37,195 bases of DNA, taken from positions 1 to 37,195 of the forward strand of contig CANIWM010000060.1 in the NCBI GenBank assembly GCA_947471505.1, in the 5' to 3' direction. Numbering within the stretch: position 1 is the first letter of the stretch; each line of letters opens with the position of its first letter. A program made the position numbers and the translations under genes. Source of the DNA: Chthoniobacteraceae bacterium (GTDB taxonomy: Bacteria > Verrucomicrobiota > Verrucomicrobiia > Chthoniobacterales > Chthoniobacteraceae). Under the pieces are notes generated by a model. That model saw only the letters and a program-made list of their open reading frames with translations. It ran no database searches and was not told the DNA's origin. This document shows positions 1-6,732 of this stretch, in pieces.

Positions 1-117
1 CCTGCCGCCGTCCTAAAAGCGCGAAGCGCCCAATTTCGAGCACCGTGCAGTTTCCCAGAGCCGCGCGAAACCGATCAGGCGCTTTGCGCGTTTGGGGACG
101 GCGGCAGGAATGCCGCC
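1..117. repeat. Fold-back intergenic element at the left edge
   Basis: The first 13 bases (CCTGCCGCCGTCC) are exactly complementary to 96-108. Inside them a second imperfect stem pairs about 17-29 (GCGCGAAGCGCC) with about 78-90 (GGCGCTTTGCGCG). A further hairpin, GCGGCA-GGAA-TGCCGC, spans 102-117. The right arm plus 'GGAATGCCGCCGCTCCTT' recurs at about 25592-25617, so this is a repeated element. It lies downstream of the minus-strand gene at 207-1034. The element may continue beyond the window. Confidence 0.7.
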
Positions 118-206
118 GCTCCTTGGCTCGTTACACTCGCAGGGTTGGCTTGTCGCCGCTTGTCGCTATCGCGACTTCGCTCTGTTCCACTTTTAATCAC
201 ACCCGG

Positions 207-1034
207 CTACCGCCCCAGCACCCCGCGAAGCACCAGCCAGAGCTTCGTGAGTTTCCCCAGCGAATACCGGCGGTCAAATACTTGCCAGCGGTCGCGCGCC
301 ATTTTCTCCAGCAAGCGGCTGTACACGGCGCGCATGATCTCGGCGGCGATGAGCGCCTTCCTATCGCCAGCGGGGAGCTGGCTCGCGGCTTCTCGATAGA
401 AAGTGCGAGCGCGTTCGGCTTGGAAATCCATCAGCGCGAGGAAGCCTTCGCTCCGCCGACCAGCCGCGAGGTCGTCCCGCGAGACGCCGAAGCGCGCCAG
501 CTCTTCCTCGGGTAAATAGATGCGGCCCTCGTTCGCAAAATCGCCGCCGACATCGCGGAGGATGTTCGTGAGCTGGAGCGCGAGGCCGAGGCTGAGCGCG
601 TAGTTTTTTGCCCGCACATCGCGCGCACCAAAGATGCCGATGCTCACGAGCCCGACGACGCTGGCGACCCGGTGGCAGTAGAGCCGCAGCCCTTCCCAAG
701 TGCCGTAGCGCGCGCCGTCGAGGTCCATCTCCATGCCCGCGATGACTTCGCGAAAGTCGCCGACGGAGAGCCCGTATCGTGCGATGATTTCGCGCACGGT
801 AGCTGCCAGCGTGGGCTCGGCGGGCTGGGGCGCTTCCAGCGCAGCTTTCCATAAATCGAGGCCCGCTTGCCGCTGTTCGCGGTTGTGACCGGGGTCGTCG
901 GCGATGTCATCCACCACGCGGCAGAATGCGTAGAAAACGCTGATGTCCGCACGGCGCTGCTTGGGCAATACGATGAATGCGAGCGCGAGGTTCGAGCGGC
1001 TGGCTTTGGTGATTTGAACGGCTTCGTCGCTCAC
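207..1034 (-). CDS. hpnD: Squalene/phytoene synthase family protein (HpnD-like presqualene diphosphate synthase)
   Basis: Predicted to condense two farnesyl diphosphates head to head (to presqualene diphosphate) for hopanoid or related triterpenoid synthesis. The first Asp-rich motif is VDDIADD near residue 41. The second lies in 'LQLTNILRDVGGDF', followed by 'GRIYLPEEEL', which is typical of HpnD/squalene synthases. Length is 275 aa, usual for the family. I chose the GTG at 1034 because its GTGA overlaps the stop of the upstream ABC-like gene (1031-1033) and the conserved region begins just after; an in-frame ATG at 1133 would add 33 Arg-rich residues that look like read-through of the neighbour. 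Translationally coupled to the ABC-like gene. Whether the product is presqualene diphosphate, squalene or phytoene cannot be told from sequence alone; no hpnC or hpnE is in the window. Confidence 0.85.
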   Translation of the reverse strand: MSDEAVQITKASRSNLALAFIVLPKQRRADISVFYAFCRVVDDIADDPGHNREQRQAGLDLWKAALEAPQPAEPTLAATVREIIARYGLSVGDFREVIAGMEMDLDGARYGTWEGLRLYCHRVASVVGLVSIGIFGARDVRAKNYALSLGLALQLTNILRDVGGDFANEGRIYLPEEELARFGVSRDDLAAGRRSEGFLALMDFQAERARTFYREAASQLPAGDRKALIAAEIMRAVYSRLLEKMARDRWQVFDRRYSLGKLTKLWLVLRGVLGR

Positions 1035-1729
1035 GGTAAAACGTCGCACACGATTCGCCCATTCACGCACTCGATGCGGCGCTCGCCAGGCATCGCCGCG
1101 ATTTCCGCGCCCACGCTCACCGCGACTGCGCACGCGAAGTCCTGCGCTGCGCGGAGGAGCAGCCTGCGGAACGCCGCCATCTCCGCGCCCGCTAAGATGA
1201 GGTCGGGCTCCTCCACGATGAGCAGCGGCGGGTGCGAACCCAGCGCCCGCGCCAGCCCTACGCGGAGTTGAAGTCCGAGACTGAGGTGGTCGATTTTCTC
1301 GGTGATGAACTTGGTGAGCTGGACGAACTCGATGAGCTGCTCCGTGCGCTCCTGCGCTTCGATGGGAGGCATGTCAAAGACCTTGAACAGGGGCATGGCG
1401 ATATTCTCCATCACCGTGAATCCCGGCAGGAGAAAAGGCGGCGCGAAAACGTAGCCGAACGCCGTATCGCGGAGGTCGAGGACCCGCTCTTTCGCCATCG
1501 CAGACATCCGAGAGCCACCGATGATTACCTCGCCTCGATCCGGTGTCTCCAGCAACCCGAGCAGACGTAGGATGAGGTTCTTCCCGCAGCCGCGCTCCCC
1601 GGCAAAAAGTGTCACGGTCCCTGCATCGAGGCTCACCGAGATGTCGTGTGCCGACGACGGAATCCCCGTCTCATTTCGCGTGCAGGAGACGTTGCGAAGT
1701 TCGATGACATGTTTCCTATTTAGGCTCAC
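1031..1729 (-). CDS. Degenerate ABC transporter ATP-binding-like protein
   Basis: The fold pattern is that of an ABC nucleotide-binding domain of the LolD/MlaF size (232 aa): N-terminal strand 'HVIELRNVSC', P-loop region, 'VMENIAMPL' after the Q-loop, helical domain, signature region, Walker B. Every catalytic motif departs from consensus. Walker A reads GERGCGKN (Asn for Ser/Thr). The Q-loop Gln is replaced in 'YVFAPPF'. The signature is LSLGLQ instead of LSGGQ. Walker B ends VEEP instead of DEP. No switch His follows ('AVAVSVGAE'). It may bind nucleotide weakly or serve structurally. No membrane permease lies next to it; the only partner in the unit is the HpnD-like gene, suggesting a link to lipid or hopanoid handling (inference). 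Start is uncertain: GTG 1729 begins right at the conserved domain, an ATG at 1816 would add 29 residues. Confidence 0.75.
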   Translation of the reverse strand: MSLNRKHVIELRNVSCTRNETGIPSSAHDISVSLDAGTVTLFAGERGCGKNLILRLLGLLETPDRGEVIIGGSRMSAMAKERVLDLRDTAFGYVFAPPFLLPGFTVMENIAMPLFKVFDMPPIEAQERTEQLIEFVQLTKFITEKIDHLSLGLQLRVGLARALGSHPPLLIVEEPDLILAGAEMAAFRRLLLRAAQDFACAVAVSVGAEIAAMPGERRIECVNGRIVCDVLP

Positions 1730-1818
1730 GCGGCGATGGAAAGCGGGGCCGGGCGGGAAGCGCAAGCGGGGATTGAAACTCCTTTTCTCGCAGCGACGTT
1801 GCACGCTGCGCAGCAAGC

Positions 1819-3072
1819 GTGATACACCGCGCGCCGTTGCGTTACTTCAAAGCATCCATCATCTGCGGCGTCCTCGCCTTTCTCGTGTCCGTGGGGCTCT
1901 TTGAGCTCGGCATCTTTCGCGGGCTGGATGCTGCGCTGGCGTCGTTCGTCGGCCAGCCGTCCCCGCCGGTGATCGGGCGCGTTTTGCAGTATGCGCTGAT
2001 GCTGGCAGGCAGCTTCGGCATCGCATGGACGACGATCGACATCGGGCGGATGTCGCTGAAATGCGCGGTGGCTCTAGTGGCGCTCGCAGAATGCGCGGCG
2101 GCGGTCTGCGTCGTGGTCCTCTTCGATGGCTACTTCAGCCCGTTCGCCCCGGCGCTGGCTATCGCTTTGGCATTCGCGATTGCGCTCATCTACTCGCAGT
2201 CCGCGCCAGGTCGGCGGAAGCAGGAGATTTATCGACTCCTCGGCGACCGCGTCTCCGCGCAGACGTTTCATGCGCTGCTCGATTGCGATGTCCCGCTGCG
2301 ATTTGAGGGAGAACTGCGCGAGGCCAGCATGGTGGTGTGCGAGGTGTTTAACCATGACGCGCTCGTCGCTGCGCTGCCGGTGAGTGACTACGTGGCAATG
2401 ACCAATTCTTTCCTCCGCAACTCGGCGGAAATCCTCGTGCAGCAAGGCGGCTATCTCGACGAATGCGGCGAATGCGTTCGGGGCATTTTCGGCGCTCCAT
2501 TGTCTGACGCGCATCACGCACAGCGCGCCTGCGAAGTAGCACTGGCGCTGGTGGATCGGCTGGATGCGGTGAACCATGAATGCCAGCAGGTATGGGCACA
2601 GACGTTCGACTATCGCATCGCCGTAAACTCCGGCGAACTGGTGATCGCAGCCCGACTCGGGACGCTCAGTGTGGCGGGCGAGCCGGTGGAGTTTGCCCGG
2701 CGACTCTGCGCGGCCAATCTCGTGTACGGCTCGCGAATCGCGATGGGCTCAGACGCTTTCAACGCCGCCGAAGGCACGGTGGAAGTCCGCCCGCTGGAAA
2801 TCGTGCAGCGTTCCGCAGACGCCGCGCACCGCGAGGAAATCTACGAGCTGCTCGGCCTGCCGGGCTTGCCCGACATGGCGCAGCAACGGCGCGAGTTTTT
2901 CTGGAAGGGCGTCATCTTTTTCCGTGGCCAGCGTTGGGAGGAAGCACTGGCGCATTTTAGCTCTGCCCAAGAACTCGCAGGCTCGGACGGGCCGTGCGAA
3001 TTTTACATCCGCCGCATCGAGGAACTACGCGCCGGGCAACCTTCGCCGGGCTGGAGCAGCGCACGCTTGTGA
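1819..3072 (+). CDS. Membrane-bound class III adenylate/guanylate cyclase homologue with altered metal ligands
   Basis: 417 aa. Residues about 10-135 hold four hydrophobic segments ('IICGVLAFLVSVGLF', 'YALMLAGSFGIAW', 'ALVALAECAAAVCVVVLF', 'ALAIALAFAIALIY'). Residues about 160-350 follow the class III nucleotidyl cyclase pattern: 'SMVVCEVFNH' (usual FxDIxGFT), 'GECVRGIFGAP' (usual GDxxxAxFG), 'YRIAVNSGELVIAARLG' (usual IGIHxG), 'SVAGEPVEFARRL' (usual GDxVNxAARL). The metal-binding Asp positions read Glu and the usual Asn is missing, so classical activity is doubtful. About 60 C-terminal residues resemble a TPR-like helix pair ('GVIFFRGQRWEEALAHF'). Start is GTG 1819, divergent from the ABC-like gene. 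The stop TGA overlaps the GTG start of recR (GTGA), so the two are coupled. Confidence 0.75.
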   Translation: MIHRAPLRYFKASIICGVLAFLVSVGLFELGIFRGLDAALASFVGQPSPPVIGRVLQYALMLAGSFGIAWTTIDIGRMSLKCAVALVALAECAAAVCVVVLFDGYFSPFAPALAIALAFAIALIYSQSAPGRRKQEIYRLLGDRVSAQTFHALLDCDVPLRFEGELREASMVVCEVFNHDALVAALPVSDYVAMTNSFLRNSAEILVQQGGYLDECGECVRGIFGAPLSDAHHAQRACEVALALVDRLDAVNHECQQVWAQTFDYRIAVNSGELVIAARLGTLSVAGEPVEFARRLCAANLVYGSRIAMGSDAFNAAEGTVEVRPLEIVQRSADAAHREEIYELLGLPGLPDMAQQRREFFWKGVIFFRGQRWEEALAHFSSAQELAGSDGPCEFYIRRIEELRAGQPSPGWSSARL

Positions 3073-3674
3073 AACAGACCAACTACCCACTGCCCATCCG
3101 CACCCTCGTCGGCGAACTCAAACGCTTGCCCGGCATCGGCCCACGCAGCGCGGAGCGCATCGCGCTCTGGATGGTGCAGAGCCGCGACGCGCGCTCGGCG
3201 GATGTGGCGGCGGCGATTCAGGCCGTGAGCGAGCGCATCCATCCATGCAAATGCTGCGGCTTTTTCACCGAGGCGGAGTTGTGCGAGTTCTGCGCGGATG
3301 AAGGCCGCGACAAGTCGCTCCTGTGCATCGTCGAGCAGCCGACGGACGTGCTGCCGCTGGAAAGAACAGGCCGTTTCCGAGGGCGCTACCACGCGCTCGG
3401 CGGGCGGATTTCCCCGCTGGAGCATATCGGCCCGGAGCATCTGCGCGTGGCGGAATTGATCACGCGAGTCCGCGAAGAAAAACCGCAGGAGATCATCCTC
3501 GCCCTCGGCTCCGATGTGGAAGGTGAGGCCACGGGGAACTACGTCGCGGGCCTCTTGCGCGAGTTTGAAGTGAGCGTCACACGCCTCGCCCAAGGCCTCC
3601 CGGCTGGCGGCGGGCTGGAGCACGCCGACGAGTTAACGCTCAGCCGCGCGCTCTCGGGTCGGACAAAGGTATAG
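3069..3674 (+). CDS. recR: Recombination mediator protein RecR
   Basis: 201 aa, the normal RecR length. RecR, with RecO and/or RecF, loads RecA onto SSB-coated single-stranded DNA at gaps. Visible in order: helix-hairpin-helix 'LKRLPGIGPRSAERIALWM'; four-Cys zinc finger 'CKCCGFFTEAELCEFC'; Toprim domain with 'CIVEQPTDVLPLERTG' and 'YHALGGRISPLEHIGPEHL'; conserved C-terminal 'ALGSDVEGEAT' and 'TRLAQGLPAGGGLEHAD'. The GTG at 3069 overlaps the stop of the cyclase-like gene by the GTGA arrangement; an in-frame start at 2994 would add 25 residues coded within the neighbour and is not supported. Followed by a long inverted repeat facing the convergent signalling gene. Confidence 0.97.
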   Translation: MKQTNYPLPIRTLVGELKRLPGIGPRSAERIALWMVQSRDARSADVAAAIQAVSERIHPCKCCGFFTEAELCEFCADEGRDKSLLCIVEQPTDVLPLERTGRFRGRYHALGGRISPLEHIGPEHLRVAELITRVREEKPQEIILALGSDVEGEATGNYVAGLLREFEVSVTRLAQGLPAGGGLEHADELTLSRALSGRTKV

Positions 3675-3688
3675 TTGGGAAACGCAAA

Positions 3689-3772
3689 GGCCGGGAGTCG
3701 AAGGCGGAGCTTCACTACGACCGTCAGCCCATGAGCAGTCGTCGCGTAAGCCCCAGCCTCCGACTCCCGGCC
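3689..3772. terminator. Long inverted repeat between convergent genes, possible bidirectional terminator or structured RNA
   Basis: GGCCGGGAGTCG (3689-3700) is exactly complementary to CGACTCCCGGCC (3761-3772). The 60-nt loop has its own pairing potential (ACGAC near 3717-3721 with GTCGT near 3739-3743). It lies in the 131-bp gap between the stops of recR and the PAS/REC gene. No clear T-run follows either arm, so it is not a textbook intrinsic terminator; a structured 3' end is the safest reading. Confidence 0.45.
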
Positions 3773-3805
3773 TCTGCCATGGAGTCTTAGCGGGTGGTAC
3801 CTGCT

Positions 3806-5164
3806 TTATGCGGTCTTTCTGTGCACCTCTTCGGCGGCGAGGGCGCTGGTGACGACGCGACCGAGTTTCGCGATGTCGTAAGGTTTTGAGATGGCGGCGC
3901 AGAAGCCATGTTCGCGGTAGCGACTCATGACGGGGTCCGAGTCATAGCCACTGGAAACGATGGCTTTCATCGCCGGGTGGATGGCTCGCATCCGACGAAC
4001 GGCTTCTTCGCCATTGACGTTCCCCGGGAGACTAAGGTCTGAAATAACGATTTCGAAGGGATCGCCGGCGGCTTTTGCTTCCTCAAAAGCGCGGACGGCT
4101 TGCTCGCCGTCGTACACCTCGGAGACATCGTAGCCGAGCGCGCCAAGGGCTGTGGAGACAAGGGCACAAATGGCTTCTTCGTCGTCAAGTACGAGAACTC
4201 TCATGTGACCCTTGTTGCGAGATTCCGAGCTTGTGGGCGGAAGTTTTTGTGACGCCGCGGGTGTGGACATCATCGAGGGCATGGGGACGATCGTGAGTGC
4301 GCTCCGGGTGCTATTGCCGGGCTGATCCATTTGGCATTCTTCGCCTTTCGCGAGGGCGAGAAGCTTACGGTTTAGCTCTTGGGCACGGATTGCATTGCGC
4401 TTGGCTCCCGTGATTCGCTCGCTGGTCGCCGCGTCGGGAGGAGCCGTCATAAGAATAAGCGAGAGGTTGCCGATGATGCCTGTGAGGACGTTGTTGAGGT
4501 CATGGGAGAATGTGCTGACCGGGCCAGCGAGGTCCAGTGGTGCAGTATGGAGATGCTGCTGGGGGACCGTGGCGTTTTCGTCGCGAACGAGTGCTAGAAA
4601 GCTCGTTCCTTTTGTGAGGTTCACCTCGGAAAGTACGATATCGACTTTCGAACTTCCATGGGCCTGAAGAGCCGTGGTCTTGAAGGATGCGGGGCCGTTG
4701 CGGGTGAGTTCCTGAAGGTTGACCGGGTAAGCAATGAGCTTCTGGAGTTCCTCGCCAAGCAGGTGGTCGATGGATTGCCCGAAGAGTTCTTCGGCTGCGG
4801 GATTCGCGCCACGTACGGTGCCAAGGCTGTCGATGAGTAGGACCGCGTCGTCCGTCATCGTAAGAACGGCTCGGAGTTCAGCGTCAGAGGTCTCGGCCTT
4901 CTTGCGGAGCGCGTCCCGAGTCTCACTCATACTGCGATAGACGACACCGAGCGTAACACCGGCGACGATACCGAGGCCGGCGAGGATGTTCGCCATAAGC
5001 GGATCGAGCGCGATTGGGTTCGTGACGGCGAACGTGGGAAGAATGGGAATGGCGATAGCGCTCGCGGCTCCCGCTCCGGGCTTCAGCCACGAGAGGCCTT
5101 TTTTTATGCTCGTAAGAGCGGCCTCGATGCGGACTGAAATGGACTGATTTTTCGGATTTGGCAT
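3806..5164 (-). CDS. PAS - DHp (His) - response regulator receiver protein lacking a kinase ATPase domain
   Basis: 452 aa from the ATG at 5164, 55 bp after apt; an upstream in-frame start at 5272 would run into apt and is not used. In order: one or two hydrophobic segments at about 31-76; a PAS-like domain at about 93-195 ('DDAVLLIDSLGTVRGANPAA'); a dimerisation/His region 'FSHDLNNVLTGIIGNLSL' with His221, like the HDFNN class of hybrid kinases; a Ser/Thr/Pro-rich linker at about 275-320; a receiver domain at about 321-445 with acid pair Asp327-Asp328, phospho-acceptor Asp376 ('ISDLSLPG') and Lys427 ('SKPYD'). N, G1 and G2 boxes of a HATPase domain are absent. It can therefore probably accept or relay phosphate but not make it. 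No kinase partner is nearby. Confidence 0.85.
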   Translation of the reverse strand: MPNPKNQSISVRIEAALTSIKKGLSWLKPGAGAASAIAIPILPTFAVTNPIALDPLMANILAGLGIVAGVTLGVVYRSMSETRDALRKKAETSDAELRAVLTMTDDAVLLIDSLGTVRGANPAAEELFGQSIDHLLGEELQKLIAYPVNLQELTRNGPASFKTTALQAHGSSKVDIVLSEVNLTKGTSFLALVRDENATVPQQHLHTAPLDLAGPVSTFSHDLNNVLTGIIGNLSLILMTAPPDAATSERITGAKRNAIRAQELNRKLLALAKGEECQMDQPGNSTRSALTIVPMPSMMSTPAASQKLPPTSSESRNKGHMRVLVLDDEEAICALVSTALGALGYDVSEVYDGEQAVRAFEEAKAAGDPFEIVISDLSLPGNVNGEEAVRRMRAIHPAMKAIVSSGYDSDPVMSRYREHGFCAAISKPYDIAKLGRVVTSALAAEEVHRKTA

Positions 5165-5219
5165 TGCAGACTTTGAATAAGCCTGCGGCGTGCCACGATT
5201 ATGGTTTTTATGAAGCTTA

Positions 5220-5744
5220 CTAGTAAATAAGAATCGAATCGACAGCAACCCCACCAAGTTTTTCTCGCCCATGGAGGAATCCCAGCTCCATTAAAAATTG
5301 TGCACAGACGACCTCGGCACCGCATGAATGCAGAAGTTTCAAGGCAGCGGCGGCGGTGCCGCCAGTGGCGAGAACATCGTCGATGAGCGCGACCCTCTCG
5401 CCTCGTGCGACCGCGTCCACATGAATCTCCACGATGGCGCTTCCATATTCGAGCTCATACTCTGCAGCGCGTGTCGTCCACGGGAGCTTCCCCTTTTTCC
5501 GCACGGGGACAAAGCCGACGCCGAGCTTGAAGGCCACAGCGCTGGCGAAGATGAAGCCCCGCGCGTCAATGCCGACAATCTTCGTCACACCTTTGCCTGC
5601 GAGGGTTGCCGCGAAAAGGTCTATGACTTCGCGGAACAACGCGCCGTCTCCAAGGACAGGCGTGATGTCTTTGAAAACGATGCCGGGTTTTGGAAAATCG
5701 GGCACATCCCGGACGGCTGATTGAATTCTGGATACGTCGCGCAT
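5220..5744 (-). CDS. apt: Adenine phosphoribosyltransferase
   Basis: Converts adenine and PRPP to AMP (purine salvage, cytoplasm). The PRPP-binding signature is 'VALIDDVLATGGTAAA'. The N-terminal 'DFPKPGIVFKDITPVL' and the 'GIDARGFIFASAVA' loop are typical of Apt. Length is 174 aa from the ATG at 5744; another ATG at 5762 would add six residues and cannot be excluded. No strong Shine-Dalgarno is visible for either. The first about 14 codons and the upstream 40 bp recur in decayed form at 6531-6590, on the far side of the Uma2-like gene. Confidence 0.95.
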   Translation of the reverse strand: MRDVSRIQSAVRDVPDFPKPGIVFKDITPVLGDGALFREVIDLFAATLAGKGVTKIVGIDARGFIFASAVAFKLGVGFVPVRKKGKLPWTTRAAEYELEYGSAIVEIHVDAVARGERVALIDDVLATGGTAAAALKLLHSCGAEVVCAQFLMELGFLHGREKLGGVAVDSILIY

Positions 5745-5833
5745 CGCAGTCGTGTGCCACATCGCAGCGAGCGGGACAAGGGCGGCGATGCCAATTATTC
5801 ATCCCATCCGCCTTGTGATGCGATGAGCGGACA

Positions 5834-6466
5834 CTAAACGTCGGCAAAAATCGCCCCTACATCCACAGAGAAACCCGCGATGGCGATGCTCGCCACAGTG
5901 CCGTTATTCGTCTTCGTAAGCAGCTCGAACCGCCCCTCGCGTTCCCCATACTGCTCCAGCACGCGCCTATCCGCATCCACGATCCAATACTCCGCGACCC
6001 CGTGCGCCGCGTAGTCCACGAATTTCACCCCACGGTCGTTTGCCTCAGTGCTTGGGGAGAGGACTTCCACGATGAAGTCCGGCACAGGAAAGCGCATCAT
6101 CTCCGCCGAAAAAGTGCGCGCTTTCTCCGGGCCAAAATAAACGACATCCGGCTCGTAATCGTTGCGCGGGAAAGTGCAGAGACACTTCTCCACGCGCACT
6201 CGCCCGCCAGTCGGGTGGTTGCTGAGGAAAATCTTCAAAGCCGTAGCAAGATTGAGCGTCGCCACGAGATGCGCATTCCGCGCAGGCGAGTGCATGAGCA
6301 CCTCACCCTCGATAAACTCCGTTTTCTGCTCCGGCGTCATCTCGGCATAAAATTGCGCACGCCGGGCTTTCTCATCTCGCAAACATTGCGAAAGGTTCTC
6401 CACGATTTCCGGCAGCAGCGGGCTGTGGCGCAGGTGTTCCCATTCAGATTCTTGAAGCATGGTCAT
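5834..6466 (-). CDS. Uma2-family (DUF820) restriction endonuclease-like protein
   Basis: 210 aa. The pattern matches the Uma2/DUF820 PD-(D/E)XK family, common as expanded paralogues in cyanobacteria, planctomycetes and verrucomicrobia and of unknown biological role. Visible: 'MTPEQKTEFIEGEVLMHSPA' (typical N-terminal strand pair), 'NDYEPDVVYF' (catalytic Asp), 'VPDFIVEVLSPST' (E-x-V) and 'YAAHGVAEYWIVD'. Start is taken at ATG 6466, though ATG 6460 is equally possible; an in-frame ATG at 6526 would put about 20 extra residues ahead of the conserved part. It lies between two copies of the apt 5' region, suggesting arrival by insertion or duplication. Confidence 0.88.
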   Translation of the reverse strand: MTMLQESEWEHLRHSPLLPEIVENLSQCLRDEKARRAQFYAEMTPEQKTEFIEGEVLMHSPARNAHLVATLNLATALKIFLSNHPTGGRVRVEKCLCTFPRNDYEPDVVYFGPEKARTFSAEMMRFPVPDFIVEVLSPSTEANDRGVKFVDYAAHGVAEYWIVDADRRVLEQYGEREGRFELLTKTNNGTVASIAIAGFSVDVGAIFADV

Positions 6467-6530
6467 GCCTGCAAAATGCCCGACGCCCGCCGAAGCGTCA
6501 ACCCGTTGCTCAGCCCTAAACGTCAAGAGT

Positions 6531-6590
6531 CACATCCCGGACAGCTGATTGAAATCTGGATACGTCGCGGCGAACGGGACAAGGACGGCG
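6531..6590 (-). repeat. Partial duplicate of the apt 5' end and leader (remnant)
   Basis: Bases 6531-6569 match 5703-5741 at 37 of 39 positions. Bases 6570-6590 match 5767-5787 at 19 of 21. The copy lacks the 25 nt between (5742-5766), which contain the apt ATG. The minus-strand translation reads '...RRDVSRFQSAVRDV', against 'MRDVSRIQSAVRDV' in Apt. It is non-functional. The two copies bracket the Uma2-like gene as direct repeats about 830 bp apart. The rest of 6591-6732 upstream of the dehydrogenase gene shows no clear gene. Confidence 0.8.
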
Positions 6591-6732
6591 TTCTACAATC
6601 CACACACCCACGTAGTCAGTCTCGCCGAGCAGAGCGAACGTTTTGGGATGCCCCTCATCGCGCCGATCGGTCGCGATCGAAAAGAATCCTCTTGTTTTCG
6701 ATAGCGATGATCCAAAGGCTCGCGGCAACATC

